From Candidatus Omnitrophota bacterium (GTDB lineage: Bacteria > Hinthialibacterota > Hinthialibacteria > Hinthialibacterales > JAKPRU01): a DNA stretch of 64,000 nucleotides. The position numbers and the translations under genes are program-made. Location of the stretch: positions 6,323 to 70,322 of the forward strand of contig JAKQSI010000033.1 in NCBI GenBank assembly GCA_029570205.1, written 5' to 3'. Of the stretch, positions 19,198 through 27,362 are shown in pieces; the first letter of the stretch is position 1, and the number at the start of each line of letters is the position of its first letter. The notes below the pieces were generated by a model, which saw nothing but the letters and a program-made list of their open reading frames with translations, had not been told where the DNA came from and ran no database searches.

Positions 19198-19566
19198 GCC
19201 AGGCAGAGACGCCTGGCCTACTGGGTAGCTGCCAGGCAGGGACGCCTGGCCTACTGGGTAGGACAGGCCTCCGTGCCTGTCAGGTCTTGATCTGCCAGGC
19301 AGAGACGCCTGGCCCACTGGGTAGCTGCCAGGCAGAGACGCCTGGCCCACTGGTAGGACAGGCCTCCGTGCCTGTCAGGTCTTGATCTGCCAGGCAGAGA
19401 CGCCTGGCCTACTGGGTAGCTGCCAGGCAGAGACGCCTGGCCTACTGGTAGGACAGGCCTCCGTGCCTGTCAGGTCTTGATCTGCCAGGCAGAGACGCCT
19501 GGCCTACTGGGTAGCTGCCAGGCAGAGACGCCTGGCCTACTGGTGGGACAGGCCTCCGTGCCTGTC
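19198..19566. repeat. Higher-order hairpin array: (A-A-B) repeated four times
   Basis: Twelve hairpins are present. A is GCCAGGC-AGAGAC-GCCTGGC and B is GACAGGC-CTCCGT-GCCTGTC, each with a perfect 7-bp stem. B copies start at 19262, 19357, 19452 and 19547, an exact 95-base period. Two A hairpins precede each B, separated by CTACTGGGTAGCT-type spacers. One of the first A copies has a GGGAC loop. The array lies upstream of the pseudopilin gene and has no coding signal of its own. It could act as a nucleoid-protein, gyrase or transcription-attenuation site in the manner of BIMEs, but that is inference. Confidence 0.9.
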
Positions 19567-19574
19567 GATGACCC

Positions 19575-19625
19575 GGCTTTCTCAGGAGGAGCAGCCCGGA
19601 GTCTGCGAAGGGCCGGGACATCGTG
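19575..19625 (-). repeat. C-core fragment joined to the hairpin array
   Basis: Read on the minus strand it gives CTTCGCAGACTCCGGGC then GCTCCTCCTGAGAAAGCC, leading straight into the B hairpin. The same junction is seen at 52770-52800, and in weaker form inside the coding sequence at 47308-47348. Confidence 0.65.
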
Positions 19626-19877
19626 TGCGAACCACGAGATTCCGATTCCCGCTTCGGCGTCCTTTGCAGGATTCCATTCGACTTGTATGACATTTGTGCA
19701 GCAGAAGATATGGAACACTGCAACCGGCGGACCATCGACATTTCCAGAACGTAATACCCCGGAAAAGCCCTCCGCAACCGAATGACAGGCGCCGCCAGGT
19801 TACGGCAGGTTCCGGCTCGGTGTGGAAGAAACAAAGCGCGACATTCCTCCCAAAAAATCTCGGCCTCGAAAAAAATT

Positions 19878-19906
19878 TTGGATTTGCTTAATTATTGTAG
19901 TACAAT
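19878..19906 (+). promoter_or_regulatory. Putative sigma-70 promoter for the secreted protein gene
   Basis: TTGGAT at 19878-19883 and TACAAT at 19901-19906 are separated by 17 bases in a locally AT-rich stretch. This would give a 5' leader of about 185 bases before the ATG at 20096. The leader contains a strong Shine-Dalgarno-like AGGAGGTGA at about 19937-19945 that does not serve the main gene, so a leader peptide or regulated leader is possible. Confidence 0.45.
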
Positions 19907-20095
19907 GATTACGGTATGTCAACAAGTTTAAAAGACAGGAGGTGAGACATCTGCCGGAATGTCGAGACCACACCCGCAAGAAACACACGATTTCGATCGC
20001 GGGCGCTGGAAGGAAAAAATCAGCAGGAAGTTGCGTTTCGAACAGTCTCGCGAATTGTTTCCAACGAATCTCCATACTCAGAAAGGAAGAAACAG

Positions 20096-21568
20096 ATGAG
20101 CAGAGCAAATTCATTCTTGTGGATTGTCGGGATGGCCGCATTGTTTGTCGTGCCCGCTTTTGCCCAACCCGACCTCGACCCGAATAACACGGCATCGGAA
20201 TTCAAGGTTTACTCCCCCGAATCGCAGGGGCTGACCCCGCTGTCACAGGCCATCGACGTGGACGCAGAATATCCGGTCGAAGATACTCAAGAGAGCGTGG
20301 GGGTGTTGATCACCTCCGATGAGAAAGTGGTTTTTGCGCTGGATTACAATCCGGGGATTCTGTGGTATGACATAAACATGAACCGCCTTCAGTGGCCCAG
20401 GGATTTCGAAGGTAACAACATGAGTGCGTTTTACGACGACAACGGCAACCCGCTGCCTGACGGCGGTTTCTGGGGAGCCAAGGTCAAGTCGAATGCGTAT
20501 GGCCCCGGTTTCGGACTGGGCGGAGCCTGCAACTTCGGACCGGAATCCGATGTGCAGATTGCTTCCCTCTTCGACGCCTGTGTAATGGGCGAAATCCCTT
20601 GTGTCCAGTTGTACAACAACGACGGGACTCCGATTGTTCCTGTGAAGTGCGGAATCAGTGAGACGCTCGCGAAGGATTACGAGGGCGATGTCCGCATCGG
20701 TGACTGGGATTATCTGTCGAACGGCAACATTGTGATTGCCGCTGAGTGCCGCAAAGCGCTGGCGAATAGCGAAGTCTTCGGCATTGCTCAATCCAGAGTG
20801 GTAACCTATGGAATTCTCGCGCCCGGCGAGCAATTCCCATCCGTTTTTGCCCGTGTCAGCGATTACTCCCAAGGAAATCAAGAGATGTGGCATGGGGTGG
20901 CAAGTACGAAAAATGGCTTCGCCGTGCGCTATTCTGCGGGCGGCGCCAAAATCACATTTTTCAATAACGATGGAACACGGAGATCGCCTGAAGTGGACCT
21001 AACCTCGTTGGGTACAGGCGCAATGGCAGGCGTTCTTGCCGGCGGTCGGGGCGATCATGAGGGGTGGCACAGCGATGGTGTCAGCCGTTACATCCTGGTT
21101 TCAGAGAACGGGAACCTTTTCAGTACGTTGCATCCGTTTGTCGCTATTTTCGATGAAGACGGAAACCTGATCAAAGGCCCGTTCGGAGTCGCGACCGGCC
21201 CGGACGGCTATTACTACACGACATGCGACCGCAACGATTGTGCGCTGCATCCGAGCGGCAAGTATATCGTTGTCTGGATTGAAACCGATTACCTGCAACT
21301 GTCGAGCGGTGGAATTCTCCTCGGGCGAATCTTCAACGAGGACGGCACTCCCGCCACCAAAATGTTCGTAATCGACAACGCGACCAATCCCGATGCTCCG
21401 GATTCCCAGCCCGGGCTTTCCCGACGCCCGCGTGTTGTCTGGCGTGGCAATAAAATTGCCGTAGTTTGGGTCAGCACAAACCGCGATGAGGCTGGAATCC
21501 AGCGTGTCTCCGGCCGCACTTTCCAATACGGCGAGGAAACAGGGATTGAGAACTACATGATCTACTGA
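20096..21568 (+). CDS. Secreted protein of unknown function, probably beta-propeller
   Basis: 490 residues. Signal peptide MSRANSFLWIVGMAALFVVP with cleavage after AFA at about residue 23. The rest is rich in short beta-strand segments of the kind YILVSENGNLF, PFVAIFDEDGNLI, GILLGRIFNEDGTP and NKIAVVWVSTN, typical of a six- or seven-bladed propeller. Four cysteines cluster in two regions (NFGPE..FDACVMGEIPCVQ and YTTCDRNDCALH), possibly disulfides. I do not recognise a family. It has a plausible promoter 190 bases upstream and a strong terminator downstream, so it is a single-gene unit, possibly well expressed. Confidence 0.75.
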   Translation: MSRANSFLWIVGMAALFVVPAFAQPDLDPNNTASEFKVYSPESQGLTPLSQAIDVDAEYPVEDTQESVGVLITSDEKVVFALDYNPGILWYDINMNRLQWPRDFEGNNMSAFYDDNGNPLPDGGFWGAKVKSNAYGPGFGLGGACNFGPESDVQIASLFDACVMGEIPCVQLYNNDGTPIVPVKCGISETLAKDYEGDVRIGDWDYLSNGNIVIAAECRKALANSEVFGIAQSRVVTYGILAPGEQFPSVFARVSDYSQGNQEMWHGVASTKNGFAVRYSAGGAKITFFNNDGTRRSPEVDLTSLGTGAMAGVLAGGRGDHEGWHSDGVSRYILVSENGNLFSTLHPFVAIFDEDGNLIKGPFGVATGPDGYYYTTCDRNDCALHPSGKYIVVWIETDYLQLSSGGILLGRIFNEDGTPATKMFVIDNATNPDAPDSQPGLSRRPRVVWRGNKIAVVWVSTNRDEAGIQRVSGRTFQYGEETGIENYMIY

Positions 21569-21595
21569 TACGAAACGGATATCTTACCATCTCGT

Positions 21596-21628
21596 CGGGG
21601 ATGATCGGTTACGGTCATCCCCGTTTTT
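21596..21628 (+). terminator. Rho-independent terminator
   Basis: A perfect 9-bp stem, CGGGGATGA/TCATCCCCG, with a 10-base loop is followed by TTTTT at 21624-21628, 28 bases after the stop codon of the secreted-protein gene. Confidence 0.9.
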
Positions 21629-21688
21629 ATGTTTCCCGCGACTGGAAACGGTGCGGCTTGATGAGCAGGGCAAGAACTGCAATCGCTA

Positions 21689-22390
21689 TTAGACCTCCAC
21701 GTCAATCTGTGACTTGGGGGCAGGGATGGGGTCGGTTTTCGGGAAGATGGTGACAATGGCCCGGCCACCGGCGATATGTCGTTTCCCGGTTGCCGGATCG
21801 ATCTGACTCAGAATCCGCACGGTCTGATACACCTTATGCCCGTGGAGGATGGCCTCTTCGGTCTCATGGCGCAGGTGAGTTGTTTCGTGGCTCATGACAG
21901 CCAGTGGGGCTTGAAGTTCCGTCAGGGGAGCGCCCATCTTGAATGAAATTCCGCTGTCGCTGGAGGCATCGCGGTAAATGGAGCTCTCTTGCTTACTGGG
22001 AAGCGGCTCCTGTTCCCCCTGGGATTCTTGCCTCTGGGGGACAGTCTCGGTGGTCGGCGCAGATTCATCCTCTTCCTTATCGGAAGGAACAGGAAGAATT
22101 GTTCCATCCTCATCGCGGGCCATATCCAGGGCCTGGTCAGCGAGTCGTTTGGCTTCGGGGATTTCTCCCAGGGTGGTAGAAATTTCGGCCTGGTCAATCA
22201 GGGCGCGGATACGGATGGCCTCAGCCCCTTTGATTTTACCGGTGTCGATCAGCCGCTCCGCCTCTTTGAGATCGCGTCGCAAGTGAGAATCTTGTGGGGC
22301 GGAAGACGATGTCGATGACGGCTTCCGAGCGCGCGTCTCGTCCGCAACAGGCCGAAGCGAAACCGGCGATATGGCAAATCCGTCGCCCAT
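21689..22390 (-). CDS. Putative SprA-related metalloprotease-like protein
   Basis: 233 residues, with no signal peptide. The first 100 residues are charged and helical, including a coiled-coil-like stretch LRRDLKEAERLIDTGKIKGA. The C-terminal part has VMSHETTHLRHETEEAI around residues 165-182: an HExxH motif with H168 and H172, followed three residues later by E176. Then come KVYQTVRI and DPATGKRHIAGGRAIV, which together resemble the SprA-related family (PF12118: HEQxH followed by a YxxGPDGxxYAxGG-type segment). That match is from memory and is partial. If metal-binding, the third ligand is unclear. It is divergent from the DegT gene. GGAAGG precedes the start. Confidence 0.6.
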   Translation of the reverse strand: MGDGFAISPVSLRPVADETRARKPSSTSSSAPQDSHLRRDLKEAERLIDTGKIKGAEAIRIRALIDQAEISTTLGEIPEAKRLADQALDMARDEDGTILPVPSDKEEDESAPTTETVPQRQESQGEQEPLPSKQESSIYRDASSDSGISFKMGAPLTELQAPLAVMSHETTHLRHETEEAILHGHKVYQTVRILSQIDPATGKRHIAGGRAIVTIFPKTDPIPAPKSQIDVEV

Positions 22391-22592
22391 GATGGCCCTT
22401 CCGGGGAGTCCAACTCGTTTTGTCCCTTCTCACCAACGTTTTCCAAACTCCTTTTGGATATCCGTCTTTCATGGACTCCCTCTGGTCGCAATTATCGGCA
22501 GAAGCGCGGTCGGACTTAAGTGTTCCCACAGTCCATTTCTGACTGCTTCCGAATGTGCTACGCTACGATCAAATCGCACAAAGGAGGACAAC

Positions 22593-23855
22593 ATGTCGCC
22601 TGACCGCAAACCTGACAAAACCACCGACCCCGGAAGAATCTGGGTTCAAACTGGAGTCCCCCAATTCAAGGATTTCGACCGCTGGCAGCAAGTCGGCCCG
22701 GAGGAGGCCGGAATGGTCTCTGAAATGACGCTTCGAAACGAACTTTCCGGCGGCACGCCCGTCGTTCGGGAGTTTGAGAAGGAGTGGCGCGAGTGGATCG
22801 GGGGAAAATACTCCCTGAGTGTAATGAACGGCTCTTCCGCGCTGTACAGCGCTTATTTCGGTGTGGGAGTCGGCCCCGGTGATGAGGTCATCTGCCCCAC
22901 CTACACCTGGATTTGCACCATCGCACCCGCCACGCTCCTGGGCGCAAGACCGGTGTTCGCCGAATCCAACCCTGAAACCCTTCTGGTTGACCCCGACGAT
23001 GTAAGACGTCGCATCACCAACAAAACCCGTGCCATTGTGGTGGTTCACCTCTGGGGATTCGTGGCCGATATGGACGGCTTCCTTAAACTCAGCCGGGACA
23101 CCGGCATCCCCATTATTGAGGATTGCTCTCATGTCCATGGCGGGAAATACAAAGGGCAGATGTGCGGAAATCTCGGCGCTGCCGGATGTTGGAGTTTCCA
23201 GGGAAGCAAACCGGTCAGCGGCGGCGAGGCGGGAATTATGGTAACAAATGATCAAGAGATATTTGAGCGCGCCTGTCTGCTCGGCCAGGTAAACCGCATC
23301 GCCGGGGTGGACCTGGTCACGGAACGATACGCAAAATACCAGCCCCTCGGTGTCGGCATGAAATTCCGCTCCCATCCCCTCGGTATCGGCCTTGCCAAGG
23401 TCCAATTCGGCAAACTGGATGCGTTGAACGCCCGGCGCAGGAAATATGTCGAGACCATCGAGGCAGGGTTGGAAAGCATACCCGGCCTGCACCCTGTCAA
23501 ACAGTATCCGGGTGCGGAACGGGCAGGATTTTATGGCTTCCCGATTCATCACGTGCCCGAAGAAACCCCCGGCCTCTCTACAAAACAGCTGATCGAGAAG
23601 ATTCAGGCAGAGGGAATCCCCGCAACGGCCGATCCCTACGGACTCCTCCACCTGCTCCCCATTTACGCCGAGGGATTCGACTTGTTCACACGGAACCGGG
23701 GACCGCTCTGCGGAGACTATCCGGGATACCGCCCCGGCGATTTCCCCCAAACCGAACAGATGCGGGACCGCCTGATCTTCCTGCCAATGTGCAGCGATCC
23801 CGTCCCCGGCGCGGAGGATTTCGTGCTGAAACGACTGAGCCGAAGTGTTGCATGA
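22593..23855 (+). CDS. DegT/DnrJ/EryC1/StrS-family PLP aminotransferase
   Basis: 420 residues from ATG 22593, preceded by AAGGAGG. Type I-fold PLP enzymes of this family transaminate nucleotide-linked or free keto sugars. NGSSALYSAYFGVGVGPGDE at about residues 80-100 is the cofactor phosphate region, VICPTYTWICTIAP follows, and IIEDCSHVHGGKYKG carries the cofactor-ring aspartate. The Schiff-base lysine is K206 in FQGSKPVSGGEAG. All catalytic elements are present. It opens the run of sugar-related genes up to 32544, though the following gene is 90 bases away and may be separately expressed. Confidence 0.93.
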   Translation: MSPDRKPDKTTDPGRIWVQTGVPQFKDFDRWQQVGPEEAGMVSEMTLRNELSGGTPVVREFEKEWREWIGGKYSLSVMNGSSALYSAYFGVGVGPGDEVICPTYTWICTIAPATLLGARPVFAESNPETLLVDPDDVRRRITNKTRAIVVVHLWGFVADMDGFLKLSRDTGIPIIEDCSHVHGGKYKGQMCGNLGAAGCWSFQGSKPVSGGEAGIMVTNDQEIFERACLLGQVNRIAGVDLVTERYAKYQPLGVGMKFRSHPLGIGLAKVQFGKLDALNARRRKYVETIEAGLESIPGLHPVKQYPGAERAGFYGFPIHHVPEETPGLSTKQLIEKIQAEGIPATADPYGLLHLLPIYAEGFDLFTRNRGPLCGDYPGYRPGDFPQTEQMRDRLIFLPMCSDPVPGAEDFVLKRLSRSVA

Positions 23856-23945
23856 CCGCGAGCCAACAGGCCCCGCGAGCCGGACCGGCGTGCTGTGTGA
23901 GCCAACCATCGGTATTGGAATAATCTCCTTTGAGTACTGGAAACG

Positions 23946-24989
23946 ATGAGCAGAGCCGTATCCCATAGAGGCGCCGTTCTTTATCGCGCGGTTCTCTGCG
24001 CATCCCTGCTATGCTGTTCCATGGGTTATTCTTTTTCCGCTGTTTCACAGGAGCCGGCCGACGCACGCATTGCCGGGTGGCGTGAAGCACAATTTGGCGT
24101 AATGATCCGCTGGGGACTTCATGCCCTTCCCGGCTGTGTGTGGAATGGGATTCGATTCCAAGGCCCCTCAGACTGGATTCAATTCCGCGCGCAGGTTCCC
24201 AGCTCGGAATACGCCGCTCTCGCCGCACAATTCACAGCTCCTCTCTTCAACGCGGATGAATGGGCGCAATCCGTAAAACACGCGGGCGCACAGTATCTTA
24301 TTCTCCCGGCAAAATCCTGCGACGGTTTTTGTCTCTTCGACAGCGCCCTCACCGATTTCAAGATCACCGCCACGCCTTTCGGGAGAGATTTCCTCCGCGA
24401 AATGTCGGATACCTGCCGCCGGGAAAACATCCGATTCGGCGTGTATTACTCAATCCTGGATTGGCATCACCCAGACTACCTGCCGCGCGGTCCGGACAGT
24501 CCCCGCCCGTGGGACGAAAGGCCCACCGATACGGCTAACTATGACAGGTACATTGACTATGTCAAACGGCAGATGGAGGAATTACTGACCCGCTACGGCC
24601 CGATAGATATCCTCTGGTTTGACGGCGCCTGGGAGCATACGCCGACGGAAAATCATGCGGATGAACTCATCCGATATGTCCGCACTCTCCAACCCGGCAT
24701 TCTAGTCAATAATCGCCTGGGAGTACCCGGAGACTTTGACGCGCTGGATTCCATGCCCGAACATCCTTTACCCGATCGGCCTTGGGAGATGAGCATTTCC
24801 CTCCATGACACGTATGGCTATAAACGTTATGATGTCGAATGGAAGGAGAGCCGCGAAATCATTACTCAACTTGCAACTTGTTCCGCGAAAGGGGGCAATT
24901 TACTGTTGAATATCGGGCCGGATGATTCCGGCGCATTCCCGCCGCCCGTTCGGGAACGACTGAAGCAGATCGGCGAATGGACGCGCTAA
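23946..24989 (+). CDS. GH29-like secreted alpha-L-fucosidase-type protein with altered active site
   Basis: 347 residues, signal peptide to about residue 35. The GH29 barrel is recognisable: FGVMIRWGLHALPG, DGFCLFDSALTDFKITATPF, GVYYSILDWHHPDY, and ILWFDGAWE with the expected nucleophile D226. However, three histidines that bind fucose in characterised GH29 enzymes are replaced: IHWG is MIRWG (R55) and AKHHDGF is AKSCDGF (S124, C125). A tryptophan-glutamate position is shifted to SDW. The nucleophile is intact but the fucose pocket is not, so the substrate may differ or activity may be lost. It lies between the DegT and Gfo/Idh genes. Confidence 0.85.
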   Translation: MSRAVSHRGAVLYRAVLCASLLCCSMGYSFSAVSQEPADARIAGWREAQFGVMIRWGLHALPGCVWNGIRFQGPSDWIQFRAQVPSSEYAALAAQFTAPLFNADEWAQSVKHAGAQYLILPAKSCDGFCLFDSALTDFKITATPFGRDFLREMSDTCRRENIRFGVYYSILDWHHPDYLPRGPDSPRPWDERPTDTANYDRYIDYVKRQMEELLTRYGPIDILWFDGAWEHTPTENHADELIRYVRTLQPGILVNNRLGVPGDFDALDSMPEHPLPDRPWEMSISLHDTYGYKRYDVEWKESREIITQLATCSAKGGNLLLNIGPDDSGAFPPPVRERLKQIGEWTR

Positions 24990-25032
24990 TTGAGAACCGC
25001 TTTATCTATCCACAAGATGACGAGGTGACAAG

Positions 25033-26340
25033 ATGAACAACACGCAATCCGAACTTTCGCAGTATTCGATCTGGTCTCGGCGCAGAATGCTTACGGCCCT
25101 TGGAACCGGGATTGCCATGACCGGGTTCGGCCCTTTGATTCTGCCCGGCGGCGCCTCACCCAACGCGCAGATTCACCATGCGGTCATCGGTTCCGGTCGG
25201 CAGGGGAGAAGCCATTGCAAACAATTCTCCGGTATCGGGCCGGATTGCCGCGTGGTAGCCATCTGCGATGTCGATCCCGATCAACGCCGCCTCGCGCTGG
25301 AAGCGCTCCCCCGTGACTTCCCTGTCGAAGAGCAGGAGGACTACCGGCGTATTCTGGATAATCCCGCAATTCACACGATCAGCATCGCAACCCCCGATCA
25401 TTGGCACACAAAAATAGCCGTCGAGGCCATCCTTGCCGGGAAACATGTTTATGTTGAAAAACCGTGTTGCCACAACATTTTCGAGGGAACTCTTCTGCTG
25501 CAGGCGGCGAACAAGTACGGAAAATGTGTCCAGCACGGAACACAGAATCGCAGCTCGGAAAGTGTCCGAAACGCTGTTCAATTCCTTCGTGACGGCCGGT
25601 TGGGCAAGGTGCGCATGGCCAAGGCTATCAATCACCAGCTCCGGGAGCCGATCGGCCGTGCGCCGGAGTCCGAGCCGCCCCCGGGAGTCAATTACGATTT
25701 ATGGCTGGGACCCGCACCAAAAGTAGCTTTTACCAGGAACCGCTGGCATTACAATTGGCATTGGTTCTGGGATTACGGAACGGGAGATATGGGGAATGAC
25801 GGTATTCACCAGGTAGATATTGCGCGGTGGGGGTTGGGCGTCGGCCTTCCCGACGCTGTTACCGCCGCCGGCGGCCAATTGTTCTACAATGACGACCACG
25901 AGACACCGGATACCCAGGTGGTCACCCTCGAGTATGAACATTGTTATCTGTTGTACGAAATGCGATTGTGGACAGACTACCCGCTCGAAGGCCATGATAA
26001 CGGCGTTGTATTCTACGGAGATTTGGGTAAGCTGGAGATTGGCCGAAAGGGATGCTTTGTCACCTTGGTAGACAAACGGCCGGAACAGATTCCCGGTCAG
26101 GAGGCGAGTCATGCCCGCAATTTTATCGACGCGGTGATTGCGGATGATCCGTCGAAGTTGACGGCGCCGATATCGGAAGGTTACATCTCCGCGATCCTGT
26201 GCCATCTGGGAAATGTCGGCACGAGGGTGAAACAACGTTTACCGTTCGATAAAGAGCGCCTTCAATTTCCCCGAAGTGACGATGCCAACCGTCTCTGTAG
26301 CCGTGACTATCGCGACGGATATCAACTACCTGCGCTGTGA
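25033..26340 (+). CDS. Gfo/Idh/MocA-family oxidoreductase with Tat-like leader
   Basis: 435 residues; GAGGTGA precedes the ATG. The leader SRRRMLTALGTGIAMTGFGP is a Tat signal. The Rossmann motif is AVIGSGRQGRSHCKQF, the family lysine is in HVYVEKPCCHN (EKP), and the catalytic-region block is MGNDGIHQVDIARWGLG. NAD(P)-dependent redox of sugars or polyols, or glycosidase-like NAD chemistry, is typical of exported members in planctomycete-like bacteria. Such exported proteins fold with their cofactor before Tat transport. It is followed eight bases later by the DUF6807 gene, so they form a pair. Confidence 0.93.
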   Translation: MNNTQSELSQYSIWSRRRMLTALGTGIAMTGFGPLILPGGASPNAQIHHAVIGSGRQGRSHCKQFSGIGPDCRVVAICDVDPDQRRLALEALPRDFPVEEQEDYRRILDNPAIHTISIATPDHWHTKIAVEAILAGKHVYVEKPCCHNIFEGTLLLQAANKYGKCVQHGTQNRSSESVRNAVQFLRDGRLGKVRMAKAINHQLREPIGRAPESEPPPGVNYDLWLGPAPKVAFTRNRWHYNWHWFWDYGTGDMGNDGIHQVDIARWGLGVGLPDAVTAAGGQLFYNDDHETPDTQVVTLEYEHCYLLYEMRLWTDYPLEGHDNGVVFYGDLGKLEIGRKGCFVTLVDKRPEQIPGQEASHARNFIDAVIADDPSKLTAPISEGYISAILCHLGNVGTRVKQRLPFDKERLQFPRSDDANRLCSRDYRDGYQLPAL

Positions 26341-26348
26341 GGTGAACC

Positions 26349-27335
26349 ATGCGAACAGCTCTTCATTCTGTTATTCTCATCGTGTTTTCAGTAGCCTTGT
26401 TCGCCGTGCAGTTTCCGCGGTCATCCCCCGCCGAGACCGCCCGGATTGTCGGACATGTCCAGGATGATGGGGGACTGATTATTCAAATTGACGGTAAACC
26501 GTTTGCCCGTTATGTCTTCAAGGATGAGAAGATTCTTCGGCCCTGTTTTTGCAACGTTCACGCTCCTTGTGGGGTTCAGATCACCCGGAATCATCCGCCG
26601 GTTGAGGGTGTCGACAGCACAGACCACGCCGAGATGCACCCCGGGATGTGGCTCGCATTCGGTGACATCAACGGCGAGGATTTCTGGCGCAATCGCGGGC
26701 GTGTCTTCTCTACTCTTCAAGAGCCGTTTCGCTGTGAGGCCAACAACGGCTACTTCCAAGTAAAGAATCGGTATGTGTCGAGCCGGGACGAGAATGTGAT
26801 TTGCGAAGAACTCTGTCGATATCGAATTGTTGTCGGGCCGGAGTCCTATTTCCTCGTCAGCCGCTCCTCTTTCTCCTCAGACAAGAATGATTTTGTGTTT
26901 GGAGACCAGGAGGAGATGGGCTTCGGAGTTCGTGTGGCCACACCGATTTCCGTCAAAAGCGGCGGTGTCATCCGGAACAGCGACGGGTTTACAAATGAAG
27001 CGCGGGCGTGGGGAAAACAGGCGGATTGGTGTATGTATGCAGGAATAATGGACGGCCGGCATGTCGGAGTTACAATAATACCCTCCCCGGGCAACTTCCG
27101 CCGTTCCTGGTTTCATGCGCGCGATTACGGCCTCCTGGTAGCGAATCCGTTCGGTCGGAACGCCTTTACACAAGGCGAAAGGAGCCGGGTAGTTGTCAAG
27201 AAAGGTGAACAGTTCGAGTTGGTATTCGGGGTCCTGATCCGCAGCGGGACGGAGCCGTTTCCAGGGGGAATGGATCTTCGGGACATGGATGTGTCTCTGC
27301 TCTCTATTCCAGAAGGAATGAATAGCCGGAAATGA
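26349..27335 (+). CDS. Secreted DUF6807 (PmoA-annotated) family protein
   Basis: 328 residues, signal peptide MRTALHSVILIVFSVALFAV. The block PCFCNVHAPCGVQITRN, then DHAEMHPGMWLAFGDINGED and the late VANPFGRNAF, fits DUF6807, a family often labelled PmoA by mistake: it has no link to methane oxidation. These genes regularly neighbour Gfo/Idh dehydrogenases in glycan-degrading bacteria. Function is unknown to me, but a sugar-linked role is likely. Histidines in HPGMW and HAPC could bind metal. It is only eight bases after the Gfo/Idh stop. Confidence 0.8.
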   Translation: MRTALHSVILIVFSVALFAVQFPRSSPAETARIVGHVQDDGGLIIQIDGKPFARYVFKDEKILRPCFCNVHAPCGVQITRNHPPVEGVDSTDHAEMHPGMWLAFGDINGEDFWRNRGRVFSTLQEPFRCEANNGYFQVKNRYVSSRDENVICEELCRYRIVVGPESYFLVSRSSFSSDKNDFVFGDQEEMGFGVRVATPISVKSGGVIRNSDGFTNEARAWGKQADWCMYAGIMDGRHVGVTIIPSPGNFRRSWFHARDYGLLVANPFGRNAFTQGERSRVVVKKGEQFELVFGVLIRSGTEPFPGGMDLRDMDVSLLSIPEGMNSRK

Positions 27336-27362
27336 AAACCGGTATCGTAGCCTGTAGCCTTC

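Noticed and set aside
22569-23966. 465-codon minus-strand frame opposite the DegT aminotransferase
   Set aside because: DegT motifs and the PLP lysine are on the plus strand; the reverse frame has no family features.
26349-27335. Particulate methane monooxygenase subunit A, as this family is often labelled
   Set aside because: There is a signal peptide and a soluble beta-rich body with no membrane helices, and the neighbours are sugar oxidoreductases.
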